Under the pieces are notes generated by a model. The model saw nothing but the letters and a program-made list of their open reading frames with translations. It had not been told where the DNA came from and did no database searches. Made by a program: the position numbers and the translations under genes. From assembly GCA_035292505.1 (NCBI GenBank), contig DATDQA010000022.1, positions 1-64,000 of the forward strand: 64,000 bases of DNA, read 5' to 3'. The DNA is from DATDQA01 sp035292505. Lineage in GTDB: Bacteria; Bacteroidota; Bacteroidia; Chitinophagales; Saprospiraceae. Below, piece after piece: positions 45,111 through 54,340 of the stretch (positions are counted from its first letter, which is position 1; each line of letters opens with the position of its first letter).

Positions 45111-46616
45111 TCACACCTCCGGTCTCATCTGAGGGAAGAAAAGCACCTCCTGAATTGATGACTGATTCACCAGGATCATTGTAAGCCTGTCCATTCCAAT
45201 CCCAAGCCCTGCCGTCGGTGGCATCCCATATTCAAGAGCACGCAAAAAGTCCTCATCAAGTGTCATTGCTTCCTCATCACCACGTTTACCGAGATCGAGT
45301 TGTTCCTCAAAGCGGGCACGCTGATCCAGAGGATCATTGAGTTCTGAGAACGCATTGGCAATTTCAGTACAATTACAGAAGGCTTCGAATCTTTCAACGA
45401 GTCCTTCTTTACTCCTGTGTTTCTTTGCTAATGGAGACATCTCCACGGGATAGTCCGTGATAAAGGTAGGTTGCACTAAATGCGGCTGACACATTTCACT
45501 GAAGATTTCATCAATGATCTTTCCTTTTGCCATCATCGGCTCAAGGTGCACTTTTAATTCGTGCGCCAATGACCTGAGTTGTTGTTCATTCATCGTACTG
45601 ATGTCTTTCCCTGTGTGTGCTGCAATTGCTTCATACATCGACATCCGCTTCCAGGGTCTTTTGAAATCAACGGTATTACTTCCTACAGTGATCACAGAAG
45701 TGCCATGAAGTCCTAAAACACATTTCTCAATCATCTCTTCGACAAGTTCCATCATCCAGATATAGTCTTTGTAGGCAACATAGAGTTCTATCTGAGTGAA
45801 CTCAGGATTGTGAAAGCGATCCATGCCTTCATTGCGAAAATCCTTTGAAAACTCATACACTCCATCATAACCTCCGACGATAAGTCTCTTGAGATAGAGT
45901 TCATTGGCGATACGGAGATAGAGGGTCATGTCGAGCGTATTGTGGTATGTCTTGAAAGGTCTTGCTGCTGCTCCACCATAGAGGGGTTGCAATATCGGTG
46001 TCTCTACCTCGACGTAGCCTTTCGCATTCAGATATTCACGCATGATCTGATAAATCTGTGTGCGTTTAATAAAGATGTCACGGACATGCGCATTGACAAT
46101 CAAATCGACATAGCGCCTTCTGTACCTTAATTCCGGATCAGAAAAAGTATCATGTGTGACACCTTCCGCATCCACTTTCACGACGGGTAATGGACGAAGT
46201 GCTTTACTCAGGAGTTTGAATTCTTTGACACGTACGGAAATCTCACCGGTCTGGGTGCGGAATACTGTACCGGCCACACCCAGAAAATCGCCGAGATCGA
46301 GATACCTCTTGAAGAAATCATTGTACAAGGCCTTATCCTCATCGGGACAGATTTCATCCCGGACGACATAGATCTGGATCCTGCCACTGCTATCTTGAAG
46401 TTCTGCAAAAGAAGCTTTTCCCATTACTCTTGTCATCATCATCCTGCCCGCGATGCGCACAATACCAAGCGACTCCGGAGAAGATTCAAATAACAGTTTT
46501 ACTTCACTTGCATGATGAGTGACGTCGAAGATATCCGCCGGAAATGGATCAATGCCCATATCCATAATATGTTTCAGGTTCTCGCGCCGGACGATTTCCT
46601 GTTCTGACAGTTTCAT
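45111..46616 (-). CDS. lysS: Lysyl-tRNA synthetase, class II
   Basis: 501 residues. N-terminal OB-fold anticodon-binding domain (VRIAGRMMMTRVMGKASFAEL) and class II catalytic core with motif 2 FRNEGMDRFHNPEFTQIE and motif 3 GLGIGMDRLTM. It charges tRNA-Lys. It is convergent with psd and divergent from priA. Only a weak promoter-like CTAAAATA (46644-46651) lies upstream. Confidence 0.97.
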   Translation of the reverse strand: MKLSEQEIVRRENLKHIMDMGIDPFPADIFDVTHHASEVKLLFESSPESLGIVRIAGRMMMTRVMGKASFAELQDSSGRIQIYVVRDEICPDEDKALYNDFFKRYLDLGDFLGVAGTVFRTQTGEISVRVKEFKLLSKALRPLPVVKVDAEGVTHDTFSDPELRYRRRYVDLIVNAHVRDIFIKRTQIYQIMREYLNAKGYVEVETPILQPLYGGAAARPFKTYHNTLDMTLYLRIANELYLKRLIVGGYDGVYEFSKDFRNEGMDRFHNPEFTQIELYVAYKDYIWMMELVEEMIEKCVLGLHGTSVITVGSNTVDFKRPWKRMSMYEAIAAHTGKDISTMNEQQLRSLAHELKVHLEPMMAKGKIIDEIFSEMCQPHLVQPTFITDYPVEMSPLAKKHRSKEGLVERFEAFCNCTEIANAFSELNDPLDQRARFEEQLDLGKRGDEEAMTLDEDFLRALEYGMPPTAGLGIGMDRLTMILVNQSSIQEVLFFPQMRPEV

Positions 46617-46926
46617 GCTTGAATTGTATTCGTGTAAAGGGCGCTAAAATAAGAAGGGCATGTTAAGGAAGTTTCTCGCAAAGGTATTCTCACGCAAAGC
46701 TGTAAAGATCGCAGGATGTTCAAGGTCGTAAAGATTTTCCCACGCAAGCTGCAAAGGTCGCCCCTGCGCGTCGTGATGTGAAATGAATTCCGTTTTGCGC
46801 CTTCGCGTCTTTGCGTGAAAATGACTCCCCCACCTTTCGCGTCTTTTTCTTTTTATTGTGCCCTTTCGCTTCTTTCGCGAATATATTCCATTCGCGGACG
46901 TATTTTCGGCACCAATCCTTCTTCCA
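46617..46926. other. lysS-priA divergent spacer with degenerate repeats
   Basis: 310 bases. Words of the type CACGCAAAGCTGTAAAGATCG and CTTCGCGTCTTTGCGTGAA recur between 46668 and 46830, a kind of repeat common between Bacteroidota genes. TATTTTCG at 46901-46908 is a plausible -7 box for priA. No gene. Confidence 0.55.
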
Positions 46927-49383
46927 TTGGAAAAATCAAACCAACCCCAATATATCGAAGTTGTCCTCCCAATCGCCCTACCGAAGCCATATACTTACCA
47001 TGTCCCTCTTGAATTTCAAACCCGCATCCAGTATGGAATCCGTGTAGAAGTCCAGTTCGGAAAGTCGAAGCGCTATGCCGCTATCGTTGTAAGCACAGGT
47101 ATGGCATCACCCGAATACAAAACCAAAGCAATCATCGATGTCATCGACGACACACCAGTGATCACTCGTCTGCAATATGCTTTCTGGCAATGGATGAGCG
47201 AATACTACTGCTGTACGATCGGTGATGTCATGAATGCTGCATTACCTGCCGCAATGAAGTTGTCCAGCGAGACAAGTGTCTATCTGATTCACCCACCCGA
47301 AGAAGATGATCTCATTGAACTATCTGCACATACACGTACGGTCATCGAAGCCTTGTCGCACCGCACAGAACTCACGTTGGATGAAATCCGGAAGCTGCTC
47401 GCAATACAATCCGTCCTTCCAGTCATTCATTTACTCTATGCGCGCGGATATATTGCTGTGAAGGAAGAACTCATCGACATTTACAAACCGAAGATCGAAA
47501 AGTATATCCGTCTCGCACCCCATTTCAGAAATGACGATAAGGCAATGCACGAAGCGCTCGACCTGACACTGCGATCGGAAAAACAAACGCAGGCACTTTT
47601 GCACCTCTTCAGACTTACGCGAAGCACACCAGAGGTTCTGCAAAAGACCGTTATCCATGCTGCAGAAATCGACACCAATGTCATCAAGGCTCTTGAGAAG
47701 AAGGGGATTCTCGAAGTTGTGTCCCGGGAGGAGAATCGCATTGAACTCGATGAGGATGAACCAACACCGGAGATCATGCTGAATCCGGATCAGGAGCAGG
47801 CATGTGAACGGATTCGAAATATCTGGACGGAGAAGCACGTCGTCCTTCTCCATGGTGTCACCGGCAGTGGTAAGACATGGGTGTACAAAAAGCTCTTGCA
47901 GGAAGCTCAACAACGTGGGCAACAAACGCTTTATCTCCTGCCTGAAATTGCGCTTACAGTACAAGTTGTACAGCGCTTGCGAAGAATCTTTGGAAATCAG
48001 ATTGTGATCGCGCATTCCGCCTTAAGCAATAATGAACGTGTCGATCTCTGGAAGCGCGTGATGGAAGGCGCGCCCTTTATTCTTGGAGTGAGGTCAAGCG
48101 TGTTTTTACCCTTTAAAGACCTCGGCGTGATTGTTGTCGATGAAGAACATGATAGTTCCTTCAAACAAGCTGATCCCGCACCAAGATATCATGGAAGGGA
48201 TGCCGCCATATATCTCGCGACGCTGTGTGATGCGCGTGTCCTACTCGGTAGTGCGACACCATCTATAGAGACCTTCTTCAATGCTAAGTTGGGGAAGTAT
48301 GGTTTTGTAGAAATGCGTACACGCTACCTGGATGTACGCATGCCGGATATGCATCTCGTTGATCTCAGGAAACATCGCCTTGCAAAGAACTCACAGTTCT
48401 CACAAGTTCTTGTCGATGGCATCAAAAAAACACTCGATGCGCATCAACAGGTGATCATCTTCAAGAATAGAAGAGGATATGCTCCACTCGTCCGGTGTCA
48501 ACTTTGCGGCTGGCATGCGATGTGTGATCAGTGTGATGTGAGTATGACCTATCACAAATTCAATAATAATCTGCACTGTCATCTCTGCGGATCGCAACGC
48601 CCTGTCCCTGTACAATGTCCCGCTTGCGGATCGACGGACATCATTCTCGAAGGTCATGGTACACAGAAGATTGAAGATGAACTGAAAGTGATCTTTCCGG
48701 ATGCGCGCGTAGCCAGATTGGATTATGACAGCACCCGAAGTAAGTTTTCCTATCAGAAGATTATCGATGACTTCGAGCGACAAGCAGTTGATATTCTTGT
48801 TGGCACGCAGATGGTGACGAAAGGTTTAGACTTTGATCATGTGGGTCTGGTCGGGGTCGTACATGCCGATCAGCAATTATACTTCCCACATTTCCGTGCC
48901 CTGGAACGCACTTTCCAACTCCTCGTACAAGTGAGTGGACGTGCAGGTCGCAAAGAAACCGCGGGCAATGTCATTGTCCAGACATACAATCCATCGCATG
49001 CTGTGTTTGCAGATGTTGGATTCAATGATTATCTCTCCTTCTACAACCGCGAGATCGCAGAACGTGAACACTGGGCCTATCCACCCTTTGTCCACCTCAT
49101 CAAAATCACCGTGAAACATCCGGACAGGCATGTCGTCCGGCAGGCAGCTGGTGAACTCGCAAAGCGTCTTCGCCTGCGCATCACACGCGGTGTTCTTGGT
49201 CCTGCAGAACCACGTATCGGGAAAGTGCGAAATCAGTACATTATGAATCTCGGACTGAAGATCGGTCGTGTGACCGGACGAAGTAGTCAGATGAAAGCGA
49301 TAGTTCTGGAGGAGATTACGACACTGAAGAGACAGAAAGGGATGACGACGGTGCGGGTGAATGTGGATGTAGATCCCGGTTGA
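46927..49383 (+). CDS. priA: Primosomal replication protein N' (PriA helicase)
   Basis: 818 residues from TTG 46927, chosen because the family begins shortly before YIEVVLPIALPKPYTYHVP and because a -7-like box lies at 46901-46908; a GTG at 46858 gives 841 residues. The helicase core has Walker A GVTGSGKT (about residue 310), Walker B VDEEHDSSFKQ and the zinc region with eight Cys (CQLCGWHAMCDQCD, CHLCGSQ, CPACG). C-terminal motifs GTQMVTKGLDFDHV and QVSGRAGR follow. It restarts collapsed replication forks. It is convergent with tRNA-Ala across a twin-hairpin element. Confidence 0.94.
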   Translation: MEKSNQPQYIEVVLPIALPKPYTYHVPLEFQTRIQYGIRVEVQFGKSKRYAAIVVSTGMASPEYKTKAIIDVIDDTPVITRLQYAFWQWMSEYYCCTIGDVMNAALPAAMKLSSETSVYLIHPPEEDDLIELSAHTRTVIEALSHRTELTLDEIRKLLAIQSVLPVIHLLYARGYIAVKEELIDIYKPKIEKYIRLAPHFRNDDKAMHEALDLTLRSEKQTQALLHLFRLTRSTPEVLQKTVIHAAEIDTNVIKALEKKGILEVVSREENRIELDEDEPTPEIMLNPDQEQACERIRNIWTEKHVVLLHGVTGSGKTWVYKKLLQEAQQRGQQTLYLLPEIALTVQVVQRLRRIFGNQIVIAHSALSNNERVDLWKRVMEGAPFILGVRSSVFLPFKDLGVIVVDEEHDSSFKQADPAPRYHGRDAAIYLATLCDARVLLGSATPSIETFFNAKLGKYGFVEMRTRYLDVRMPDMHLVDLRKHRLAKNSQFSQVLVDGIKKTLDAHQQVIIFKNRRGYAPLVRCQLCGWHAMCDQCDVSMTYHKFNNNLHCHLCGSQRPVPVQCPACGSTDIILEGHGTQKIEDELKVIFPDARVARLDYDSTRSKFSYQKIIDDFERQAVDILVGTQMVTKGLDFDHVGLVGVVHADQQLYFPHFRALERTFQLLVQVSGRAGRKETAGNVIVQTYNPSHAVFADVGFNDYLSFYNREIAEREHWAYPPFVHLIKITVKHPDRHVVRQAAGELAKRLRLRITRGVLGPAEPRIGKVRNQYIMNLGLKIGRVTGRSSQMKAIVLEEITTLKRQKGMTTVRVNVDVDPG

Positions 49384-49400
49384 GGAAATTTTCAATTCCT

Positions 49401-49436
49401 GCCTGCCGGTGCCACAGGCATCCCGTTGGGGCAGGC
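49401..49436. repeat. Twin-hairpin element, copy D
   Basis: Outer arms GCCTGCC/GGCAGGC (7 bp) enclose TGCC-ACA-GGCA and CCC-GTT-GGG. It is the most complete copy, placed between convergent priA and tRNA-Ala, where it could also act as a terminator. Confidence 0.7.
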
Positions 49437-49504
49437 AAGGCTTGATTCGCAATTGTCAATTCATCAAGACTTGCCTTATAGCAGTAGAAAATCGAGAATC
49501 GCCG

Positions 49505-49578
49505 TGGAGATAGGGGGATTCGAACCCCCGACTTCTTGCATGCCATGCAAGCACTCTAGCCAACTGAGCTATATCCCC
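49505..49578 (-). tRNA. tRNA-Ala (GGC)
   Basis: 74 nt. Acceptor GGGGATA/TATCTCC (one G-U), anticodon loop ATGGCAT with anticodon GGC, T-loop TTCGAAT. A TATCTTTC sequence at 49591-49598 is close to the -7 consensus and well placed. Confidence 0.97.
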
Positions 49579-49656
49579 TTTATGAAGCCAGAAAGATACT
49601 GATATCCCATTACCATGTAAATGGTTTGCCGGATATTGCAGTAGGAAACAAGTCTG

Positions 49657-50412
49657 ATGAATATCATTTACCGGATCCGTGGCATATGTCGATTGTGCAA
49701 TCTCTTTGTGTTCACACTATACTATCTGATCCTCACTGTCAGGGGTGTGAGGTCAGGTATAAGTATCGCTGAAGGCCTGGAGATCAGGAGGAAATGGAGT
49801 GAGGGCTTCGTGAAGCGTCTGGGGTTCAGGATCGAGTGGGAAGGATCCTTTTCTGAAGATGAGACATATCTTTTTGTAGGTAATCATCGGTGCTCTCTGG
49901 ATCCGCAGGTAGTGATGGCAAAGATCAAAGCATTCCCCGTCTCACGCGCAGAGGTACGTAACTGGCCTCTGGTCGGTAAAGGATCAGCAGCAACAGGAAT
50001 CATCTTCGTCGATAAGTCCAGCAAGGAATCGCGCAGCCAGGTAAAATCTATCCTGCTTGATGAAATGCGCAAAGGGAATAGTGTCTTAATTTTTCCGGAA
50101 GGACAAACGAATATCAATCCCACAACGACAACATTCCAAAAAGGATCTTTCGAACAAGCTGCTACAGGAGGATTCAGCGTTGTGCCTTTCGTGATAGAAT
50201 ACAAGGATACCCGTGACTATTGGGATCACACGGATAGTTTCGCCGTCCATCTGATCAAGCGTTTCGGCAAGCCGGTCACACATGTCAAGGTCGTCTTTGG
50301 CCCATCCCTAGCATCAGAAAATGCCTGGACATTACTCCGGAGTTCACAAAAATGGATCGATGACAAGATTATGGAAGTACGCGAGAAATGGGATAGCTCA
50401 GCACAAGTATAA
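49657..50412 (+). CDS. plsC: 1-acyl-sn-glycerol-3-phosphate acyltransferase
   Basis: 251 residues. One N-terminal hydrophobic segment (about 14-31), then the acyltransferase motifs NHRCSLDP (HX4D with His77) and FPEGQTN (about 146-152). It adds the second acyl chain to lysophosphatidate at the inner membrane, upstream of CdsA in phospholipid synthesis, although the two genes are 5.5 kb apart. It ends before a strong bidirectional hairpin. Confidence 0.92.
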   Translation: MNIIYRIRGICRLCNLFVFTLYYLILTVRGVRSGISIAEGLEIRRKWSEGFVKRLGFRIEWEGSFSEDETYLFVGNHRCSLDPQVVMAKIKAFPVSRAEVRNWPLVGKGSAATGIIFVDKSSKESRSQVKSILLDEMRKGNSVLIFPEGQTNINPTTTTFQKGSFEQAATGGFSVVPFVIEYKDTRDYWDHTDSFAVHLIKRFGKPVTHVKVVFGPSLASENAWTLLRSSQKWIDDKIMEVREKWDSSAQV

Positions 50413-50561
50413 GATATCTTCTCAGAACAAATATCACCCGATCTGCTCGACCTCTGCTCGTAGCTTATCTCTTTCTTTCAATATTGTTCAATGTCCGATC
50501 ATGGACACCTTATGTGAAATGAGATGATGTTGGCCTGGACACTGATAGGCCTATTTTAAAA

Positions 50562-50596
50562 TGAAAAGGCACCGAAACAAGCTCAGTGCCTTTTCA
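50562..50596. terminator. Bidirectional terminator between plsC and tRNA-fMet
   Basis: A perfect 11-bp stem TGAAAAGGCAC/GTGCCTTTTCA with a 13-base loop, placed between two convergent genes. T-rich flanks occur on both sides. Confidence 0.9.
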
Positions 50597-50602
50597 CTTT
50601 CG

Positions 50603-50675
<73 letters not shown>

Positions 50676-50702
50676 ATGTAATTTCCAGGTTCAATCTCTT
50701 TT

Positions 50703-50770
50703 TTGAACCTTCGTTAAGCCTTATATATCCGACGAGCTACTCCCGCTGTACAGTGGAAGTCCACTCCGTG
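50703..50770 (-). pseudogene. Decayed tRNA-fMet copy
   Basis: On the plus strand four blocks appear in the same order as in the intact gene: TTGAACCT (T-arm), TTCG..., CCGACGAGCTAC (12 bases identical, D-arm and anticodon stem), and TCCACTCCG (acceptor and D-stem). The blocks are joined by altered spacers, including an extra CTGTACAG palindrome. It cannot fold as a tRNA. It lies between the promoter and the functional gene. Confidence 0.65.
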
Positions 50771-50797
50771 GTATAGCCTTTTTTGATTAAGGGAGTG

Positions 50798-50826
50798 CAA
50801 ATATAGCACATTTTGGATGGCTCAAA
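50798..50826 (-). promoter_or_regulatory. Promoter of tRNA-fMet
   Basis: On the minus strand TTTG (50823-50826), a 17-base spacer, then TATATTTG (50798-50805). This matches the Bacteroidota consensus in both elements. Transcription would begin near 50791 and cross the tRNA remnant first. Confidence 0.65.
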
Positions 50827-51059
50827 GCTGCCTGTAAATCGCTGTGAAGCTTACTTTTTGCTCTCGGGACTCTTAATTGTTTAGCAGTGTTTCAACGCCG
50901 CGGGGAGTTGTTGATGTATTTCGCCCCGGGATTTCTGCCTCATCCTTCCGAATCTTCAGGGTATTACTTTGAGTTTTCACCCTGTCCATTTCTTCTGAAA
51001 GGGCCGCCGGTGAGGGGCCGGTTATCCTCTGATGACATTCGAGTATGTGTTTGAGCTTC

Positions 51060-52478
51060 CTACTTCCCTTTTCCCTGAAACAACACAAGAATCGTATAAA
51101 ACAGAATCTTGAAATCCAAACCCAATGACATATTTTCGATATAGAGAATGTCGAACTTCAGCCTCTGTACCATCTGATCTACGGTCGACGCATAGCCGTA
51201 TTTCACCTGGCCCCATGAGGTGATACCCGGACGCACTTTGAGCAAGTGTTTGTAGTGTGGCGCTCGTTGCATGATTTGGTCTATAAAGTATGCGCGTTCA
51301 GGTCTCGGGCCGACAAGTGACATCTCGCCTTTTAGTACATTCCAGAACTGCGGAATCTCATCAAGCCTCCATTTCCGCATTTTCGCTCCCCAGGGTGTAC
51401 AACGCTCATCTTCTTCATGTGAAAGTTGGGGACCATTCGTCTCCGCATTATTGTACATAGATCGGAACTTATGGATCCTGAATGGTTTCCCATTCAATCC
51501 AATGCGATCCTGCGAGTAAATAACCGGACCTGGCGAAGATAGCTTGACACGTAACGCCACATAGATAAATACCGGAAGGAGTACCAACATGAGGAGTGCG
51601 CTGACAATGACATCAATTAACCGCTTCAACAAAATCTCCCACAAGGGCATCAGGCCATGCTTGATCTCGATGAATACTGCACCATATGGATAATTCATCT
51701 TCACCGTGCCGAGCATGATGTCGTACATGTCAGGGATGATTTTTGTCAGGACGCGATCGTCATAGTCGAATAGTGTGTTGAGGATGCCGGAAAGCTTACC
51801 GTGCTCAGAGGTTTCGATGGCAATAATCGCCTCCTCGACATTATGCTGATCAATGACAGTGTTAAGTGTTTTGACGGTCCCCAGTTTCGGCAGTCGCTTC
51901 TCCAAGGAATTCTCGCTATAGCCATTAGCATCGATAAATCCAATAAAGTGATTTCCAAGACTTCTTTTGCGCGAAATGATTTCCTCATACAGTTCCACAG
52001 CTTTCTGATTTCCTCCAATGATGATCGTGTTGTAAGAAATCTTTCCACTCTTGAGCCTGTTGCTCGCCCATGTCAGAATAATCATCCTGCTCAACACAGT
52101 AAGGCTGAAGTGCAATACAAACAAAACCAGCAAGGAGGAAATATAATCGGAACGTCCCATCACGAAATCGTCCAGAATCAATGTAAAGAACAAGATCAAT
52201 ACTCCGCTGAAAGACAGGAAAAAGGTTCGTGCGAGGGTTGTAAACCGCGACAGTCGATAGATGTCCCGATATCTGTCGAAGACCCAGTAAAACAGGATCC
52301 ATCCAAAAGGCACGATGAAAACACTATACCAGAAGTTCATATCCTGCCATAGTCCTTCTTCAATCGTTTTGCCCTCCCGGGATGCACGATAGATATAGAA
52401 GCATGTCCACGCGAGCATTGCTGCGAGAAAATCTGCGCAGGCATAGAGAAACATATGGAACATGCGCCGTCTCTTCAT
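51060..52478 (-). CDS. Polyprenyl-phosphate sugar-1-phosphate transferase (WcaJ-like)
   Basis: 472 residues. About five N-terminal membrane helices, a CoA-binding-like Rossmann region (IIIGGNQKAVELYEEI), one further helix near 285-305 and the bacterial sugar transferase domain: SPGPVIYSQDRIGLNGKPF, IHKFRSM, LDEIPQFWNVLKGEMSLVGP, RPERAYF, KVRPGITSWGQV. It starts glycan assembly by placing a sugar phosphate on undecaprenyl phosphate. It overlaps the lipoprotein gene by four bases. The sugar specificity is unknown. Confidence 0.92.
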   Translation of the reverse strand: MKRRRMFHMFLYACADFLAAMLAWTCFYIYRASREGKTIEEGLWQDMNFWYSVFIVPFGWILFYWVFDRYRDIYRLSRFTTLARTFFLSFSGVLILFFTLILDDFVMGRSDYISSLLVLFVLHFSLTVLSRMIILTWASNRLKSGKISYNTIIIGGNQKAVELYEEIISRKRSLGNHFIGFIDANGYSENSLEKRLPKLGTVKTLNTVIDQHNVEEAIIAIETSEHGKLSGILNTLFDYDDRVLTKIIPDMYDIMLGTVKMNYPYGAVFIEIKHGLMPLWEILLKRLIDVIVSALLMLVLLPVFIYVALRVKLSSPGPVIYSQDRIGLNGKPFRIHKFRSMYNNAETNGPQLSHEEDERCTPWGAKMRKWRLDEIPQFWNVLKGEMSLVGPRPERAYFIDQIMQRAPHYKHLLKVRPGITSWGQVKYGYASTVDQMVQRLKFDILYIENMSLGLDFKILFYTILVLFQGKGK

Positions 52479-53353
52479 TGGGCTATATGCACGAGCTTCA
52501 TGTTATCAAGAAAAATTTCGGACCGTTCCAGGGCAGAATCATGTGCAGCCGTATACAACACCTGGTAGCCGTCCAATTGCGATGCCCGAAAAGCTGGGGT
52601 TAATTCAACATAGACTTTATTCCAATCTTCCTGTGGTCTCAATACCAGAATGGAAACAGATGCCGGCTCAATGCCCTGGCCATGCCCCACAAGTCCTATG
52701 CTGAATTCAACATTGTTTTTGTAATGCAATTCGAGATAAACAGGAGTACCATTCACAGGAAGATCTGTGAGAACAGGAACACTGGCGACCTGTATAAAAT
52801 CAGCGTCATTTGTGAGTACAATCCTTCCAGAGCCATTCCCTTCAAAAGCACCGTCCGCAATCCGCTCTACAAACGTTGCAGGGTCATCATCAAGATCATC
52901 CGTGAGACGGTGCGAAGATTCGAAATCCTCAATGTATGCGATTATCGCATTTGACCTGTACCGTGTGTGCATATCGATCGTGAGAGTCTCCCCGGGAATG
53001 AGAGTTGCGGAGATCGTATAAGGTTCGAAAAACGGGTAAAAGTCCGCGGTGGATTGAATACCGTTCACACGAATACCAGGAAAGAGCATCAATTCCACCT
53101 GTCCTGATGCGATCAACGGAATAACAGCTGGAACGCTATAGGCACCGACGAAATTATCATTGAAGTATACCCATACTTCTCCAAATTTCTGCCGTGTGGT
53201 TCCCGTTCCTGAAACCGGCTCAACGGTAATCTGATCTACCTGGATATAAGCCGGCACCGGGTCTGCAGGATTGATGATGTCGCAGCCCGAGATGATCGCA
53301 ATCAACGCAATAAGCGTGAGGTTACAGATGAAATTGTTTGCTGCTTGCATCAA
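52475..53353 (-). CDS. Predicted lipoprotein of unknown function
   Basis: 292 residues. Lipoprotein signal with acceptor Cys24 (IAIISGCDI). The remainder is beta-rich: an N-terminal PEGA-like segment (VWVYFNDNFVGAYSVPAVIPL, GQVELMLFPGI) and a jelly-roll-like second half (LELHYKNNVEFSIGLVG, VLRPQEDWNKVYVELTPAF) that resembles a carbohydrate-binding fold. It overlaps gfo by 32 bases and the sugar transferase by four, so the three genes form one operon, pointing to a role in envelope glycan export or display. Confidence 0.75.
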   Translation of the reverse strand: MMQAANNFICNLTLIALIAIISGCDIINPADPVPAYIQVDQITVEPVSGTGTTRQKFGEVWVYFNDNFVGAYSVPAVIPLIASGQVELMLFPGIRVNGIQSTADFYPFFEPYTISATLIPGETLTIDMHTRYRSNAIIAYIEDFESSHRLTDDLDDDPATFVERIADGAFEGNGSGRIVLTNDADFIQVASVPVLTDLPVNGTPVYLELHYKNNVEFSIGLVGHGQGIEPASVSILVLRPQEDWNKVYVELTPAFRASQLDGYQVLYTAAHDSALERSEIFLDNMKLVHIAQ

Positions 53354-54317
53354 TTGCTTCTAAAATTTTTTGTATCGCATCAAGTGAGGCAATACCGTCA
53401 TCGATGGTGACATCGGGTGTTCTGTCTTCTATAATCGCCAAAGCAAAACGCTGCAACTCTGTCTGGATTGCATTTACTGCCTTTACTTCCGGCTTTATAC
53501 GTTGAATCCATTTCGTCTTGCCCTGGAATGACACTGGCAGTACAAACCCTTGCATCTCCACAGGCTGCTCATCATACATCCTGACAATCTCCGTTTCTTT
53601 CTCTAAAAAATCAATACTCATATAAGCGTCACGTTGGAAGAGCCGCAACTTGCGCATACTCTTGAGACTGATTCTGCTGGCTGTGAGGTTGGCAACAGCG
53701 CCATTGTCAAAGGTAATCCTTGCATTGCAGATATCATGCTGTTCGCTGACCACAGAAACACCATTTGCCTGAATACTTACAATTTCTCCCGGGATCAGCT
53801 CTCTGACGATGTCCAGGTCATGAATCATCAGGTCATGCACCACGCTCACCTCAGTGCCACGTGGATTAAATTGCGCCAGCCTGTGCCCTTCGATGAACAT
53901 CGGACGTGGATTCCAGGCTTTCGCCGCCTGGAAAGCCGGGTTATAACGTTCTACATGTCCAACCTGGATTTTCAGGTTCTTCTTTTCGGCAAGTGATTTC
54001 AATTCTCTCGCTTCTGTGGCCAGATCAGTCACTGGTTTCTCCGCAAAGACATGACAACCTCCTTCCAATCCTGCATGGATGAGCCGGTGATGTGTCGGGG
54101 TTGGAGAGACGATGTCAATGACTTCACATGCTGCAATGAGCAGATCCGGCTCTTCAAAATGAGCCAATTCAAATTCAGTACTGACGAGTTTTTGCGTATC
54201 CGGATTAGGATCATGAAATCCTACGATTGTATACTCAGGGATACCTTGCAGACACTTCAGGTGGATTTTCCCAAGATGACCGGCGCCAAATACTCCAATA
54301 CGTAACGGTGTTCTCAT
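53322..54317 (-). CDS. Gfo/Idh/MocA-family oxidoreductase
   Basis: 331 residues from ATG 54317 (MRTPLRIGVFGAGHLGKIH); the frame extends 38 codons upstream without family similarity. The Rossmann motif is GAGHLG (10-15), the family EKP motif is AEKPVTD, and GHVERYNPAF carries the probable catalytic His. Such enzymes oxidise or epimerise sugars, often nucleotide sugars, with NAD(P). It heads the operon with the lipoprotein and sugar transferase, so a role in making a glycan precursor is likely. Confidence 0.88.
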   Translation of the reverse strand: MRTPLRIGVFGAGHLGKIHLKCLQGIPEYTIVGFHDPNPDTQKLVSTEFELAHFEEPDLLIAACEVIDIVSPTPTHHRLIHAGLEGGCHVFAEKPVTDLATEARELKSLAEKKNLKIQVGHVERYNPAFQAAKAWNPRPMFIEGHRLAQFNPRGTEVSVVHDLMIHDLDIVRELIPGEIVSIQANGVSVVSEQHDICNARITFDNGAVANLTASRISLKSMRKLRLFQRDAYMSIDFLEKETEIVRMYDEQPVEMQGFVLPVSFQGKTKWIQRIKPEVKAVNAIQTELQRFALAIIEDRTPDVTIDDGIASLDAIQKILEAIDASSKQFHL

Positions 54318-54340
54318 AGTTTTTCGCTCATAATTCATAG

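Larger units (their letters stand above)
50676..51059. other. Upstream region of tRNA-fMet (384 bases)
   Basis: It contains the tRNA remnant (50703-50770), an 8-bp hairpin AGGTTCAA/TTGAACCT (50687-50710), and the promoter at 50798-50826. The distal part (50830-51059) next to the sugar transferase stop is without visible features. Confidence 0.55.

Noticed and set aside
47431..48015. 194-codon minus-strand ORF
   Set aside because: Antisense to the well-supported priA helicase core.
49316..49546. Minus-strand 76-codon ORF over tRNA-Ala
   Set aside because: It crosses the tRNA and a dispersed repeat; such GVRIPLSP-type readings are spurious.
51801..52352. 183-codon plus-strand ORF
   Set aside because: Antisense to the sugar transferase membrane region; polar composition and no family features.
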